64,000 bases of DNA from Passalora sequoiae (GCA_013248845.1 WSQC01000025.1:372001-436000), one strand, 5' to 3'; shown: positions 11,457 to 23,404, counted from the first letter of the stretch. A program made the numbers and translations. The notes: generated by a model not told the origin, from the sequence alone.

Positions 11457-12001
11457 ATGCCCTCTACGAATAGTGCAGCAACCAGAGTCTTCGGCATCGC
11501 CGAGCTTTTCGAGATTATTCTCAGCAAGCTGCCAGCTAAAGACCTACTTCTCGCACAAGCAGTGAGCAAGGAGTTCCAGCACATGATCACATACCCCTAA
11601 AGCCGGCGAAGATAGATCTCAAGGAAGAACTCGACGACGTCGAGTTGAACGACCTGCTCTTCCAACCATACAGCAGGTACGGGATTCGGACACTCAGGAA
11701 CATACAGCCTGTTATGGAAGCGGGCTCGGATCAGCTTCGTGGTCTCTCAATCCGAAAATCTGACAACAAACAGGGACCACGCATAACACTCTATGCTACT
11801 GGGCACCTCCCACTCAGCGCACAGGCTCACGACGTCAAAACCTTGTCCTGCACGCACACGCAATGCCAAAAGCGGCCAATTCATCCAGTCCACTCCCTAT
11901 ATCAGGTCGTCATGAAGCTGCACCAGCTACCAGCATCGACTCCCTCCGTCCAACTCTTCAATGGAGCTACAGCGGAGCTCGATGGAGCTCGAAACTATTA
12001 A
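11457..12001 (+). pseudogene. F-box-like gene copy C, truncated or frameshifted
   Basis: From the ATG at 11457 the frame encodes VFGIAELFEIILSKLPAKDL and LLAQAVSKEFQHMI, a recognisable F-box, and stops at 11600 after only 47 residues. A second frame is open from about 11600 to the stop at 12001. It begins LKPAKIDLKEELDDVELNDL, which looks like a coding continuation displaced by a frame break at the stop, and becomes progressively less protein-like. The copy could instead be a tiny F-box-only protein, but agreement in order and orientation with copies A and B favours decay of a longer gene. Confidence 0.5.
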
Positions 12002-12530
12002 ACCTACCTGACCAAGGGAAGCCTCGAAGCAGCCTGTGTCGCAACGAGATGAGTCCAACGGGAGCAGAAGACGAGGGCATACTCGACAAAGGATAGCGCG
12101 CATAGCATACGAAGGCGAGAGAAAGCAGAGCTGAAAAGTGGTTCAGACATGGGCCGGAAGCACGGTAGCCCGTCACCACCTATGAGGTATTTCCCTGCAG
12201 ATCAAACACTTTCTCCATCAAGGGCGCACAGCAACAATCGCCGCCTTGTGGATGGGTATTAGAGGATCTGTGGGTAGTCAGTCGTTGGCTGTGATACGCA
12301 GCTAGACAGTCTGATGGATGGATGGACGGGGATACGTGATAGGACGAGAAACTGCCAGACATCTCATGTGACGATCGTTCTGCCACTGCTTAGATCAAGT
12401 TTCTGTGTACGACGAACGCAAGACTCCGCAGTCTACTCTATGTCGCGAGTCACAAGCATCGTCCATACAATGCCATCGACGATTCATGACGTCTTGAGCC
12501 TGGCTGGGCATCCCATCACAACTGTCAAGC
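12002..12530. other. Intergenic, no recognisable gene
   Basis: Region between F-box-like copy C and the 3' end of the formate/nitrite channel gene. I see no gene in it. The stretch GATGGATGGATGG near 12312-12324 is a short tetranucleotide run. Confidence 0.45.
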
Positions 12531-13609
12531 TCACACTATGTTGTCGGATTCGTTCACGCTGTTCTTGCCTTCATCGGAATGCTCCCTCTCGACCGGTGTT
12601 TCTGTTCCACCGTGACGTCTCGTACCAATCAAGGTTACAGTGTCTCCGGTATAGTATGCATCATCAACAGCAATGGCACTTTGGCCCTCCCAGTGCTATA
12701 CACTCGGTTAGTTACTACAGTAACAACGATATGTCAACGTCATCACTTACCAGGTACCAGTACACCGCAGCCACGAACAATCCGCCACCAACAATGTTGC
12801 CGATAAGCGCCGGGATCATCGACTTCCAGATATAGTACCCAACGCTGATCTGCGGGTCACCCAGGAAGATAGCCAAAGGCACAAACAGCATATTCGCAAC
12901 AACATGGTCAAGTCCCAATGCCACGAACGCGAAAGTGGGCCACCAGATCGCCACGACTTTGGAAAAGTACTCTCTGGCCATAAAAGCCAAGAAGCAAGCC
13001 ATACAGACCAGCCAATTGGCACCGATGCCTCGAAGAAATATCATATGCCATTCGGGAGTGACGACTTTCTTGTTGGCGAAATTGAAGACTTCCGTGCGGT
13101 ATGGGTCAGCGTTGAAGACGCCACCATAGCCGATGATGATAGCCATGACGAATAGAGAGCCAGCGAGATTGCCCCAGAACGTCACGAACCAATGCAGGAG
13201 CATACGCGTGACGCTGAGGCGTTTCTGGAGGACCGAAAGGGTGGTGAACTTCATCTTGTTGTCAGCATCTGCTCGTAGCGAAATTGGCATGGCACGAGCC
13301 GCTCACCATGAAACTCCCGGTACACAAATCCACACCCGTAACCACGATCATGACGAGTCCGAATGGAAAGATGAGGGCTCCAATCATCCGGATCAGTCCA
13401 GGAGCGTAAGTCTGGTACCACGGCGCAGTTTGTGTGCTGAGCGATACGGCGCATGCGAAAGCCAGGAGGAAGCCGGCCACTACAGAAGATAGAAACATCT
13501 TGTCGAGGCGGTGATGTGCTTTGGCTACTCCAGCACGTCCAACAAGCTCGACACACTCAGCAGGGCTGTAGGCGTTGACGCCGCCGACTATGCGGATAGC
13601 TTGAACCAT
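12531..13609 (-). CDS. Formate/nitrite transporter (FNT family channel)
   Basis: FNT proteins are pentameric six-helix channels that move formate, nitrite or related small anions across membranes; fungal members include nitrite transporters of the NitA type. The gene has three exons: 13609-13307, 13254-12751 and 12695-12531. The introns are 13255-13306 (GTGAGC donor) and 12696-12750 (GTAAGT donor, CTAAC branch point, TATAG acceptor); all junctions keep frame and give about 323 residues. The start VQAIRIVGGVNAYSPAECVE is family-like. Diagnostic pieces include GALIFPFGLVMIVVTGVDLC-TGSFM, TFWGNLAGSLF, GIGANWLVC and ALGLDHVVANMLF-PLAIFLG. The hydrophilic C-terminal tail sits in exon 3. The substrate (nitrite or formate) cannot be decided here; no nitrate-assimilation gene neighbours it. 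Confidence 0.92.
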
Positions 13610-14548
13610 GATTGCTGCTCCGGGAGGTCAATGGCACAGATCTCGGAGGTGCTGTGCTCCAGCTGAACTTGTCTGTATTATGCGGAGTGACAAGTCTTCG
13701 AAGGATTACCGATCACAAGGAGCACGCTCTCTCTATTTGAACATTCTGGCATGAGGCGAATTCGTGCTTTTCTCGGAATGCTAGGCTCAGCACGCAGGGC
13801 AGCCATTGCTTATGGCGCGAAGGCAAATGCGCTGAAGCTGCACCTTTCTTGGTGCATCATTTGAGATCAAGAGATACAGAAGTAGATCTGTTGTCCCTTC
13901 GGCAACGAGTCCCGCCATTTCTGGATATGCGCGATAGCCAAGGCGATTCGAGAGTGGTCAGAGAACTGTTTGAGCAAAGCCACACTGCATTAGTCTGATT
14001 ATAGAGCCAAGATCAGCAGTCGTCACACAACAAGTTCACAGAGAGGCGCTTGTAGACAATCAAGCAGCGCCGTTGACTTCGTCCGGAGTTGTGCTGCTCT
14101 TTGTGAACCGTGGTGCTCTCAAATGCCTCTCGAGATAGCCTAGGCCCTGGTAAGTGGTCGAAGATAAGAGTGGATCCGTGCCAAGGAAGTATATTTCTCC
14201 TTTGATATCGGCTTCCTTCTGCAGCAGCACAGCCAAACTTCGCCGAGGCGGGGTGCGGCTCTCGTTTGAGAAGCTTGATTGTGCTTGTGCTGATGTCGTT
14301 CGGTCCAGCGTATCTTCTTCCTGCTTCCAAAGCATGTTGAGGATACATTAGGGCCCACTCAGCAGTGACGCCTCGGTTGGTGGCCATGTTACCAATGATC
14401 AGGCCCGTCGTGCAGGTCGGCTGCTGATGCACTTTCAACACGTGGTTCCGGTGGTAAGCATGACAGCATCTTGGTTGGCTTGATAGGAAGATCTCTGCCG
14501 GAGATATGCTTTGGCGTCAGCGACAATATTGCTGTCAAGGGCACGATT
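13610..14548. other. Intergenic region; one doubtful small minus-strand ORF
   Basis: A minus-strand ATG frame at 14335-14060 encodes 91 residues with a somewhat protein-like composition (SLAVLLQKEADIKGEIYFLG), but it has no recognised domain or conserved partner. It could be the 3' UTR of the neighbouring minus-strand gene, an extra exon, or chance. Nothing else is evident. Confidence 0.35.
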
Positions 14549-15752
14549 TCATGTGCTCATGGTCCTCTGATACCATTTAGCTCTAGTGTGCTGGGACACA
14601 CTCTGATGTCGCCGGAGCAGATTATGCAACTGTGGAGGATGAGTACTACACGCACAGCTTTGTTCTGGAAGCATGCTTACCATATCAGATGCTATATCTG
14701 CACGGGCCACCTGATCATTGTCTTGAGCCATCAAACTCTCGTACTTATGCCAGGTTATCGTCATCCACTGCTTGAGATCCTGATGTACTAGCAAGAAATC
14801 CTCTCGTGGAACATGTAAGAGTGCTTGCTCGGCGTAGTTGAAGCCTTCGGATAGAGCGTCATGTAGCGAGCGCCAGAGTCTGTATTGGCTTCTGCGGCAG
14901 GCATGATCGTTTCGACATTGGTCAAGCAATTCGAACATAACATCTAAAACCGTACGCTCGCGCAGGCCCGTCCATCGGGCATGGGCATTTCTTGAGCGAG
15001 AGGCACTGCGAACCATAAGCTGAGCCGCATTTTCTAGCGCAACGAGTCTGCTGGTAATGGCGATGCGCCGATCCAGATATCTCCGAAGATTTGCGGCAAA
15101 CATGATACAAGGAATCAGCATTGGATGAAAAGCGTGGTCTCGAAAGCCTTGGAGATCGGCGAGCAGTGCCGGAGCATTGGTGTTGTGGCCGACACTCCAG
15201 AATACCGATGTTGTGCTGCGCTCGTGCGAAAGTGCTATGTCCCAACTGCCTGGATTGCTCAAAGGCTGGTGCAGGACCATCTCAAACCTAGTCGGCTTAC
15301 CAGTGTCGTCTCGCTGAATGTGAGCGTGAGCAAGCTCCAGATTCTCGCCGGCCACTTGAAAGTAGGCCTTGGGCAAATGCATCTGTTCGAACAGTTGACG
15401 CGCAGTGACTGCATCGCGGAATGGAATCTGGTGCGGCTTGTCGTCGATGCGACTGGGACTGCACTTCTGGAATAAGATCCGGGAGGTCCCAAATCGTGGG
15501 AGGGCTTTAGTGCCGTCCAATGCCAAATCTAGGGCCAATGATGGCGATTGCCTCTCGTTGCCCTGGTCCTCATGTCGAATCACAGTGTGCCTCGCGGGCG
15601 AGCCCTGGCAGCATTAGCGTGACGAAAGCTTTGTGGGTAATACTGCATGCCCTCACTTTCGCGTTGATAATATGGTGATACTCCAGGTCCTGGTGCTTGA
15701 AGCGACCTTCACGCTCTGCTCGTACTAGGTTGCGATCACGAATATACTCCAT
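14549..15752 (-). CDS. Hypothetical fungal protein, possibly related to the soluble part of CorA-like proteins
   Basis: Three exons can be assembled. Exon 1 is 15752-15657, starting MEYIRDRNLVRAEREGRFKH. Exon 2 is 15604-14681, after an intron at 15605-15656 with donor GTGAGG, a GCTAAT branch point and acceptor CCAG. Exon 3 is 14629-14549, after a possible intron at 14630-14680 with donor GTAAGC and acceptor CACAG. The product is about 366 residues. The middle carries HAFHPMLIPCIMFAANLRRY followed by helical, arginine-rich segments. I associate 'HPMLxP' with helix-rich fungal proteins annotated as CorA-like magnesium transporters, but no transmembrane segments or GMN motif are visible, so this is a weak hint only. 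The second intron is 51 nt without an in-frame stop, so its retention would simply add 17 residues. Confidence 0.6.
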
Positions 15753-18326
15753 GCGCGCAATGTAAAGGCGTGGGCCTGCGAGTGATATTGCTACCTGCAC
15801 CTGCAACGCAAACTGAGGTGTTCATGTCCAGGTCCTGTGGGTGTCGTCGGCGGCCAGGACGAAAGGACATGGGTATGCCTGAGGTCGAACTCGTAAACGA
15901 ACTTAATTGTGCCGTGGCTGATGTGCTGAAACACGATGGTGAGCACTTTGCAAACCATCTTTCCCATGACTCATCTGAGAACTACCTACGCGCTGACATA
16001 GATGAAGCTGCAACTTGTGGTAGTGCTTTGTTGTTAGTTTGTTGAAGAGCATCGTCGTGCGTCGCAATGTGCGACTGGCTGTCTGCGGTACAAGAGTTGC
16101 ATATAGGACAGTGCAGAGATTCTGCTGGCGATGCTTGCCAATTGCAGATGAAGCTCAGCGTGGCACGGCCGTCGACATGTTCCTGGTTTACGCACACGAA
16201 CAGACACTGCTTCATTTCAGGCCGAAGCTCTCTTGGATTCATTCAAGTCGTCACTTGTGCGAAATCATGGCGTCGCTCAGGGCGTGGCCGGTGGTCGCAG
16301 CATCGAGAAGGAGTGCCCTTCTCGCCAGCGCTGGTCCGCCTTCGTGGCATACAGTACGCGATTGTGCGCAAGCATGTTGACGGGATCTTGGTTGATGAAA
16401 TCCTGCGAGATGGGAGGTCACCGAGATGCCACGCGCTTAATGCCTCAATGAAGTATTCGTGTGCATCAAAGATGGCGAGACAGCGGTCTGATGATGCCGA
16501 CATTCTTAAGCGAACAAAGAGGCTTGCAGGGCATACCACGCTCTCGATTGATTGCGATGGCGTCGAATGACCAGAGAAGAGGTGCCGTTTCGGAGATAGA
16601 GCCGATCGGTCATGCGGCTTACCTGTGTGTATTCCAGATACAGGAGATGGGGCTAATGATGTCTTGACTCCGTGGTACGCCGGATGCAGAGCCAAGTTGC
16701 CTTTCGCCCAAAGCTGTCCAAATACCTGTTCTCTCAGCCAGCGTCTGGACATTTGCCATGACAACGTGGCCTCGGTGATGAGGAAGAGATCTTACCAACC
16801 CTTTCACCGTTGCTGCCTTGGACGTGGTCGACCTCGTCCCTGCCGATGACAAACAAGGTCGAAACCGAACGGCACTCGCGGCTCGGCCAAGATCGCACTT
16901 GCCAAAGTGGAGTGATCATCTGCACCCAATCGCGTCACGCCACTACCAGCAGAACCCTTAATCAATCTGCCAATGCTATCAGAGGCGATCTCACTAACTG
17001 CGATGGAAAGCCACCTATACCGAGTCATGTCATCAAAACGTGGACCGCGATGGTTCGCATGGCTGCAGTCACGCCCACAACGCCGGAAATTACGGGAAGC
17101 AAAAAGGCAAAAACGAAATGCGGGCGCGCTCATCGTCGAGCCGAAGTCGTACCCAAGTGGCCGTCCGTGATGGAGCAGCACGGTTGCATCATATCCAAGC
17201 ACACCACGAGTCGTAGAAATAACTCGAACATCTAGCTGGTAGCCACGCCGACGAGCTAACGAAGATGCAGGTGGGCAGAGATGGAGATGGCCGAGAGAGA
17301 GAGGTTGGCGAGGCATTTGCGGGGTGATCAGCGTAGTACGGAGCTAGGCATTCATTGAAGCTCTGTTACTGGTGCCACATGTGCAACCCACGACTGGCCG
17401 CTGACCGCGGAGCACGGTGCCGACAGCAAGGTGAAGCACAATGTCATCAATGTGCGCTATTCGTGGCTGGAATCCTCGCGCTGGCTCAATGCCGGGTGAT
17501 GGGCATCTGGCACTATCATCACTTGGACGACGACCACGCTGGTCGACCAGGGTGGCAAGTAGGACAGGCGTGATCAGGATCGCGTGGTAGATTAGTGCTG
17601 AGGATCGACCAGGAAGCATGTAATGAGAAGCAGTGGGAGAGAACTTGTTTCTTCAGGCATGAAGGAGGTCTATTCCATTGTGACCAAGTATTTCTGCTTG
17701 ACCCAGTCCAAAGGACTGGAGTACCTCTTTTCGAGGCATACATGCCCGAAGCCGTAAACTAGTAGGCATCCTCCCAACAGGTGACATGTGGCACGTTGAA
17801 CGGTCTCTGAGACTCCCGCTGTCACGATGCCTGTCAGACTGGCGAATTTCCTCCGCTTCCCACAATGCTGAAACATTCTCATTGCGCAAGCCGTAGCCGA
17901 AAATCGAAAATCGAAAATTGCTCAAGCAAGGGTATCCTCCATGCTAGACACACACAACATTCGTCAACAAGAGCAGTGAGATTGGGACCCTTCGTCCCAT
18001 GAGTGAAACACTCCATTCCGTTCATGCAGTTGCCGCATTGGCCGTCGTCGCACCCAGAGCGCCGATTCCGCGAGTAAAAGTTCTTCAAACAGTTACATCC
18101 ATTCGTCATTCAAACAAATTCCAATCCCAACAGATACTTTTAGTAGTACAGCCGTCAAACGCAAGTGCCTTAGCTCCAGTGCCATAGTCCGAGAGTCCGT
18201 GTAGCTGCGATCAGAGGATAAGTAGCAGTAGCGCCAACACAATAAGTCGAAATGTATGGTTGCCTGCATCCACAAAGGCCAGGTGCGGCAAAGGGGAAAC
18301 GCCATGCCATCAAGGTGACACGCCGA
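15753..18326. other. Long gene-free stretch (2.6 kb)
   Basis: Several medium-length frames exist on both strands (for example 16804-17316 and 16243-16764, both minus), but they overlap each other and lack recognisable motifs or consistent splice junctions. I could not assemble a gene. A decayed gene is possible but not supported. Confidence 0.45.
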
Positions 18327-18758
18327 TCATCTGACGCTAGATCGTCGTTTCGCGGCTTTGGCTTGATCGAAAGACGAGAAATAGTCATGCAGCTGTTGCT
18401 TTGCATTGGTCGAGTAGCCGTTTGACGTCGACAGGCTTGAGGTCGATGACAGTGAGGTTCGGGAAGAAGACGGCGTCAAATGGCGTGCATCATGGTTGCT
18501 TTGCTCGGTCCACATGAAGTAGTTGGAGCGGGGACGGGATGCCTGACTCGTGGATGCATCGTAGCCGGGTGTCGATGATTGTGGTCGTTGTTGCTGCTGG
18601 AAGTTGTAGGGCGATGCCAGCTTGTATGAAGAGGTCGGTGAGCTCGGCGTGGAGTTGCTCGACTTCTCCAGGTCGGCTAGTTTGCATTGTTGCGAGCAGT
18701 ATGGACCATCGGGAGAATCGCGGTCACAGAAGAGGCAGAAGTCTTGGAAGCAGTCCAT
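18327..18758 (-). CDS. ECL1-family zinc-binding protein
   Basis: Single-exon gene of 143 residues beginning with MDCFQDFCLFC. The N-terminal 30 residues carry a compact cysteine motif: C8 and C11 in FCLFC, then YCSQQCKLADLE. This is the pattern of the Ecl1/2/3 zinc-binding family ('extender of chronological lifespan', known from fission yeast). The rest is a long low-complexity Ser/Pro/Gln-rich tail (SSTSSLSTSN, QQQQ) ending in a basic stretch (KAAKRRSSVR). Yeast members act in stress resistance and entry into stationary phase; the mechanism is poorly known and the role here is inferred. The gene is divergent from the C2H2 zinc-finger gene at 20.9 kb across a long region rich in simple repeats. 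Confidence 0.75.
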   Translation of the reverse strand: MDCFQDFCLFCDRDSPDGPYCSQQCKLADLEKSSNSTPSSPTSSYKLASPYNFQQQQRPQSSTPGYDASTSQASRPRSNYFMWTEQSNHDARHLTPSSSRTSLSSTSSLSTSNGYSTNAKQQLHDYFSSFDQAKAAKRRSSVR

Positions 18759-19590
18759 GGTGGAAGATGCAGTTGTGTGGGAGGCCCAGTCGTTGGTAGG
18801 CAGAATAGGCGTGTAGTGTGAGAGAGGAGTGTATGAAGGACTGGAGGGCTATGGTGGGGCTTTTGATGAATTATATCCACGGCAGTGAGTCTCAGTGATG
18901 ACTCGAATCGAGCACGGGCTCGGATGGCGCAATGGCGTTTTCTGAAAAGCTGATATGGCGTGAGACCAGCGTCGTAATCGACAGTGTCGATTGTGTGGTT
19001 GTCAAGTGCGATGGTGTGCTCGTGTGGAAGATGTGTGAAAGGTGGAAGGGCAATGCTAATTAGGGAGGACGAGGACATATATGAAGTGAAGAAGGAGGAG
19101 AGAGACATGGTCATGAAGCACGCAGAAGCTCAGGCACAACCTGGACTAATCGACGGGTTCGCGCCAATCAGACAGCGGCAGAGAAAACGTCCTCGTGCAC
19201 GTTGGCGGGCTTGGATGAGCATCATGCTGCAGGTGATTTTTTAGCTGCAGCTGGCGAGAGGGCGTGGGATGGAATGGAGCAGAAGCCCGCATCTTCCCGC
19301 TCTCTGTCTGCCTCGCAAGCTGCGAGCAGCGGTCATGCAAGTATCTGCCTCGGACGCGTGCCACTACTACTTCCTGCTACTTACACATATTACTGCGACG
19401 GCGAGCGTCGGTATCATGACCTGCATCTGTGGCTCGATCATGTCCCAGCGTTGTGGATTGGCAAAGGCGCCGTCGTCTCGACGCTGGAGACGACGACGGG
19501 CAGTTGCGTGAGCATGATTCCGAAGGAGCCGTCTGGCCCACCCATTTGTTTCTCAGGCACTACTGATGAGTCCTGACAGGCAGCCTCGTG

Positions 19591-19617
19591 CATGGCATGG
19601 CATGGCACGGCATGGGG
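19591..19617. repeat. CATGG pentanucleotide run
   Basis: Five imperfect tandem copies of CATGG, with one CACGG, seen directly in the upstream region of the ECL1-type gene. Confidence 0.85.
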
Positions 19618-19642
19618 CAGGCCACTGATGCCAAGCACCAAA

Positions 19643-19662
19643 GTGTGTCTGTGTGTGTGTGT
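19643..19662. repeat. GT dinucleotide microsatellite
   Basis: Run of GT units broken by one CT, about 20 nt. Confidence 0.85.
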
Positions 19663-20396
19663 AAAGACTAAAGAGCAGAAGCTGTGGCTTGCTAGTTCTA
19701 CGTTTGAGTGCGAGTACAGTAGACCCATGGATGGGAACAGGGGAGCATAGGCGAGGCCTCGAAGGTTGTTGGCTTGCACAATCATCAGAGTGGAGTGGAC
19801 CTGGCGGCTAGAAGAAAATCTTTTCCGCCCATCTGTAAGGTTCAGCTTCTGTTTCTGTGTCTGTGTCGAGCCGAGCTAGCTTGGCTGACAAAGGATGTGG
19901 TTCCGTGGACAAGCGTCGTGACCGGTGGCAGGCCGACCGGAGTCACTCGTGCAAGTTGCAACGACACATTATTGCGTGCTTTCTGTCTCGAACTTACTAA
20001 TGACCGACGGATGTGCTTCGCTCCTGCTCGCCAGATTTGAGACTAGTCCTAAGTCGACCTGCCCCAAACCAAGTTCGTGTGCCAAATGTCTCGGACGGCG
20101 GCTGGCCGTGATCAGCACAAACACCGGATGACCCTCGACGAGCAGAGCCGCCTCAGCATCACACGCCATTGCGAAAATGCAATCATAATGAAATCTCGAG
20201 CAAACCTCTGCTGACATTACGTTTCATGTTTCATGCCCGTGCTATACGGAGCATCTGCATGGTGAATGTGGTGAATGGTCTTGTTTCGATGCTAATGGCA
20301 TGCTACAGCATATACACGCACGGTTGCGTTGCAATGCGTTACGTTGCGTTGCCTTCATTCCTGTCGCACAGCCATCCAGCCAAGCACAGACCGTCA

Positions 20397-20420
20397 TGCT
20401 GCTGCTGCTGCTGCTGCTGC
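20397..20420. repeat. TGC trinucleotide microsatellite (8 units)
   Basis: Eight perfect copies of TGC/CTG in the divergent promoter region. The reading frames around it are not convincingly coding, so it is probably not a polyglutamine or polyleucine tract. Confidence 0.9.
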
Positions 20421-20933
20421 TACAGTACGGTAGGCATATCGGGAGAAAGAAGTGTGCGAAGGTTGAGCAGTTGCATGCTGGAAGGCAAAGGAAGTGGTTC
20501 GCTAGAACGACTTCTGCACTACTTCTCCAGCAGTATGTACATGTACTGTACCTTTATTAGCTGCGATCGGATAGGCCTAGAGCCACGCCTCCCAAAAAGC
20601 CCTCAAACGTGGTTGCCATCCCAAATAGGTGACCATGGGACAGCTGAAATACGGTATTGGCATTTCTCCGAGCAAGGCTCAACAATGTTCCGCGTGCATC
20701 GAGACTCTCATCGCTCAACCTTCGTCGTCCGTCCTTGAAGTACTGCTGCTGCTGCACTGCTCGCCTATGTATGTACAACGCATGCACAATCATAATAATA
20801 CATGCAATTGCCACCTCAACCAGCACGATATGGGAAGGGCCACTCCACTGCCCTACTTTCCCGCTTCGGCCCCATTGTGTTCATGCAGAGTGAAAGACTG
20901 GGGTCCCAAAGAGTAGCAACCTGAAGGAACAAG

Positions 20934-22408
20934 GTGCCCGAGCGTCAACAGAGTTTACTGGACTCCCCGGCTAGCTCGCGATGGCCAGCTTCTGGCGCAG
21001 TTTCTCCAGGATTCGGCGGCTGCTGGCCGGAGCACGGTTCGCACGAGAACGGCCGCGTCCGCAGCTCACATACACCACGCCATGGCAGTCTCACGTTCGA
21101 TGACAGCATCTCACATCGCGGCAGCTATGATCAGTCCATGTATAGCCCAGAAGACAACGTCGAAGATGGGCCCATGAGCCACCTCAATCTCCATGATCGC
21201 AGTCCCGGTTCCTTGGAGGATGCTCAGCTCTGCGCACGAGCTGGCACCAAGCGACGCGCCTCCTCACCGCCGCGCGATGTGTCACGAGACGAACGATCAT
21301 CAGCCAGCGGCGCTTCAGGTCACAGCGAGATCTGTCAGCGACGGTCAGTCCATCAGTTGCCAAACAGAGGCTCACCGGTATCTCGTTTCCACCCAAACCA
21401 TTCTTCGCTGTCTCCGGCCTCCTCTTTCGGTCCGCGACACAACTCGTTGGGATCTTCATTGGGCATCGCCAGTATACCCAGTAGCGCAACGAGCTGGGGT
21501 TCTGGGCGATTGTCCCCTGCCGGCCTGTCGCCCTGCTATGATTCCAACTCGGAACATCGTTTGAGCAGCTCCAGCACGTTGAGTCTCGATCCAGTCACCG
21601 GCGGCAGGCCACTGCATCACCGCAACTTATCCCAGAGTACTCAAGACAGTGAACATAATGCACGGCGAACTCCGACTGAGAGCGCTGCGCACTCTCGTAA
21701 CGGCAGTGTCTCGCAGGTCCACAGTGCCTACATCTGCGAGTGCTGTCCAAAGAAACCGAAGAAATTTGAGACCGAGGAGGAACTCAGGTATGCACAAAAT
21801 CCATTCACTTCGTGCTGGCTGCGCTAGTCGAGACATCACTCTCGACGACCCGCTGTCCTTACCACGTGTGCTATTATGCTGCAGAGCCACGCTGACCGCA
21901 TCTTAGACTTCACGAATCGGAAAAGCAGTACACTTGTGCATACTGTCCCAACCGATTCAAGAACAAAAACGAGGCTGAACGCCATCAGAACTCACTGCAT
22001 TTGCGGCGACATTCCTGGAGCTGCGCGGCTCTGGCTGGCGTGGAATCTGCGTATCACTTATCAGTCTCTGGAAATGGGAGCGACGTTTGCGGGTACTGCG
22101 GCGAGGAGTTCGCCAACCCTCCCGACTGGGAACTTCGAGCGGAACATCTTAACCAAGTCCACAAATTCGGCGAATGTAATCAGGCGAAGAAGTTCTTCAG
22201 AGCCGACCACTTCCGGCAACATTTGAAACACTCTCATGCCGGTACTAGCGGCAAATGGACCAACCAGCTAGAAGTCGCGTGCATGAAAGATGAGCCTCTG
22301 CCCGAGCAGCGCGCAGGCGGTTCGAGGGCTTCGCCTGCTTTGATGATTAGCACGTCCGCGCCTGCGTCGCAACAAGCAGCAATCGTCAAAATCGAGGAAA
22401 TCGGCTAG
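20934..22408 (+). CDS. C2H2 zinc-finger protein, putative transcription factor
   Basis: Exon 1 ends at 21787 and exon 2 spans 21907-22408, separated by a 119-nt intron (donor GTATGC, acceptor TTAG) whose removal keeps frame. The N-terminal 260 residues are Ser/Pro/Arg-rich and disordered. The C-terminal part carries cysteine/histidine clusters: YICECCPKKPKKF leading into HESEKQYTCAYCPNRF with ERHQNSLH (a C2H2 finger), then VCGYCGEEF with HLNQVHKFGEC, and finally ADHFRQHLKHSH. The layout resembles fungal C2H2 regulators with atypical fingers, which suggests DNA binding; the target is unknown. The 5' end is uncertain. The frame is open from about 20934 but begins with GTG there, and the first ATG is at 21135. 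An upstream start exon joined at an AG just before 20934 is likely. Confidence 0.75.
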
Positions 22409-23404
22409 AAGGAAACGCTTCATCCAGAGCGCAAACCGCAAATTGGTTTCATGTTGCATGATAACAGTACTTGAGGCGTCACAAATCTGACAGCACTGCT
22501 GCGACAAACCATTGTTACGAAGACACGATAGCATTTATCCACCGGGGTACGAAAAGCACTGTATTCAATCATGCATCTGTTGGCGTTCTGCATAACGACT
22601 ATACAGCTGCCATTGAGCAGCGAAGCTCTGTTTAGGTGGGACCACTAAGTTCTATGCACGCGCGGCACGGACGGGACCAGGCTCCTGTATTGGAGGAGCT
22701 TATCATATTCAACGTCTACATGATTATATTAGCTGCAATATTACTCAATACCCACTAGCAGGCGACCTGCTAGCTATCGCAGCTCCATAGCCGCGAGTAT
22801 TGTGAGCTTTGCAGGCGCCATAGAGGATTGTTACGCCCCTTTATCACGTCCTCTGTTGCGGAACCTGCATTTTACCGACCGCATCTACTTGTACACTATG
22901 AGTTGAGCATGTCCGACTTTGCCGTCTTGGCTCCGAGGAAGGATCAAAAATTAGAGTTCGGCCACTCCCGTCCGTACAGTAGATGCTGCGGCTGGAAGAC
23001 TTGGACGAGCCCACGCGCTGGCGACGGGAAGGATCGAAGCCATGCGCCGCCAAGACCCAACAGCTATACTATATGCTCACGTAAAGTGCATCAACACTCC
23101 CCCATGATGATCCCTCGACGAAAGCGAAAGTCGGCTGCAACGTACACTGCATCCGTCATTGAATGGCGTCATTTGTGTACGGAGTCAGCTTCTGGTGCTT
23201 ACATGTATTTTGTGCGACATTTGGAAAGAAAGACGATGTCTTTTTGGGGTGGGGGTGTTCGATGGTGATCGTGGTTGCTGCAGGGTCATGTTGTCGGCGA
23301 GTTGACTTACCTACCTACCTACCTACCTACCTACCTACCTTAGGGCTGACATGAGTTATTTGTTTTTTTTATTCCGGCGCCGCGGGCGATGAGGTGAGGA
23401 TTGC
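22409..23404. other. Intergenic with a TACC repeat, no gene
   Basis: Probable 3' flank of the zinc-finger gene. No recognisable gene; the tetranucleotide repeat at 23308-23340 is listed separately. Confidence 0.5.
23308..23340. repeat. TACC tetranucleotide microsatellite (about 8 units)
   Basis: Perfect tandem copies of TACC (CCTA), seen directly. It lies about 65 nt beyond the putative stop of the small minus-strand gene. Confidence 0.95.

Larger units (their letters stand above)
18759..20933. other. Long divergent promoter region with microsatellites
   Basis: This 2.2-kb region separates the ECL1-type gene (minus) from the C2H2 zinc-finger gene (plus). It contains three simple repeats listed separately (CATGG, GT and TGC runs) and no convincing gene. 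It is presumably 5' UTR and regulatory sequence for both genes, which is inference only. Confidence 0.5.

Noticed and set aside
16243..17316. Minus-strand frames of 170-173 residues
   Set aside because: Two overlapping frames rich in Arg/Ser/His with no domain, no consistent splice junctions and equally open sequence on the plus strand. A decayed membrane-protein gene was considered but could not be supported.
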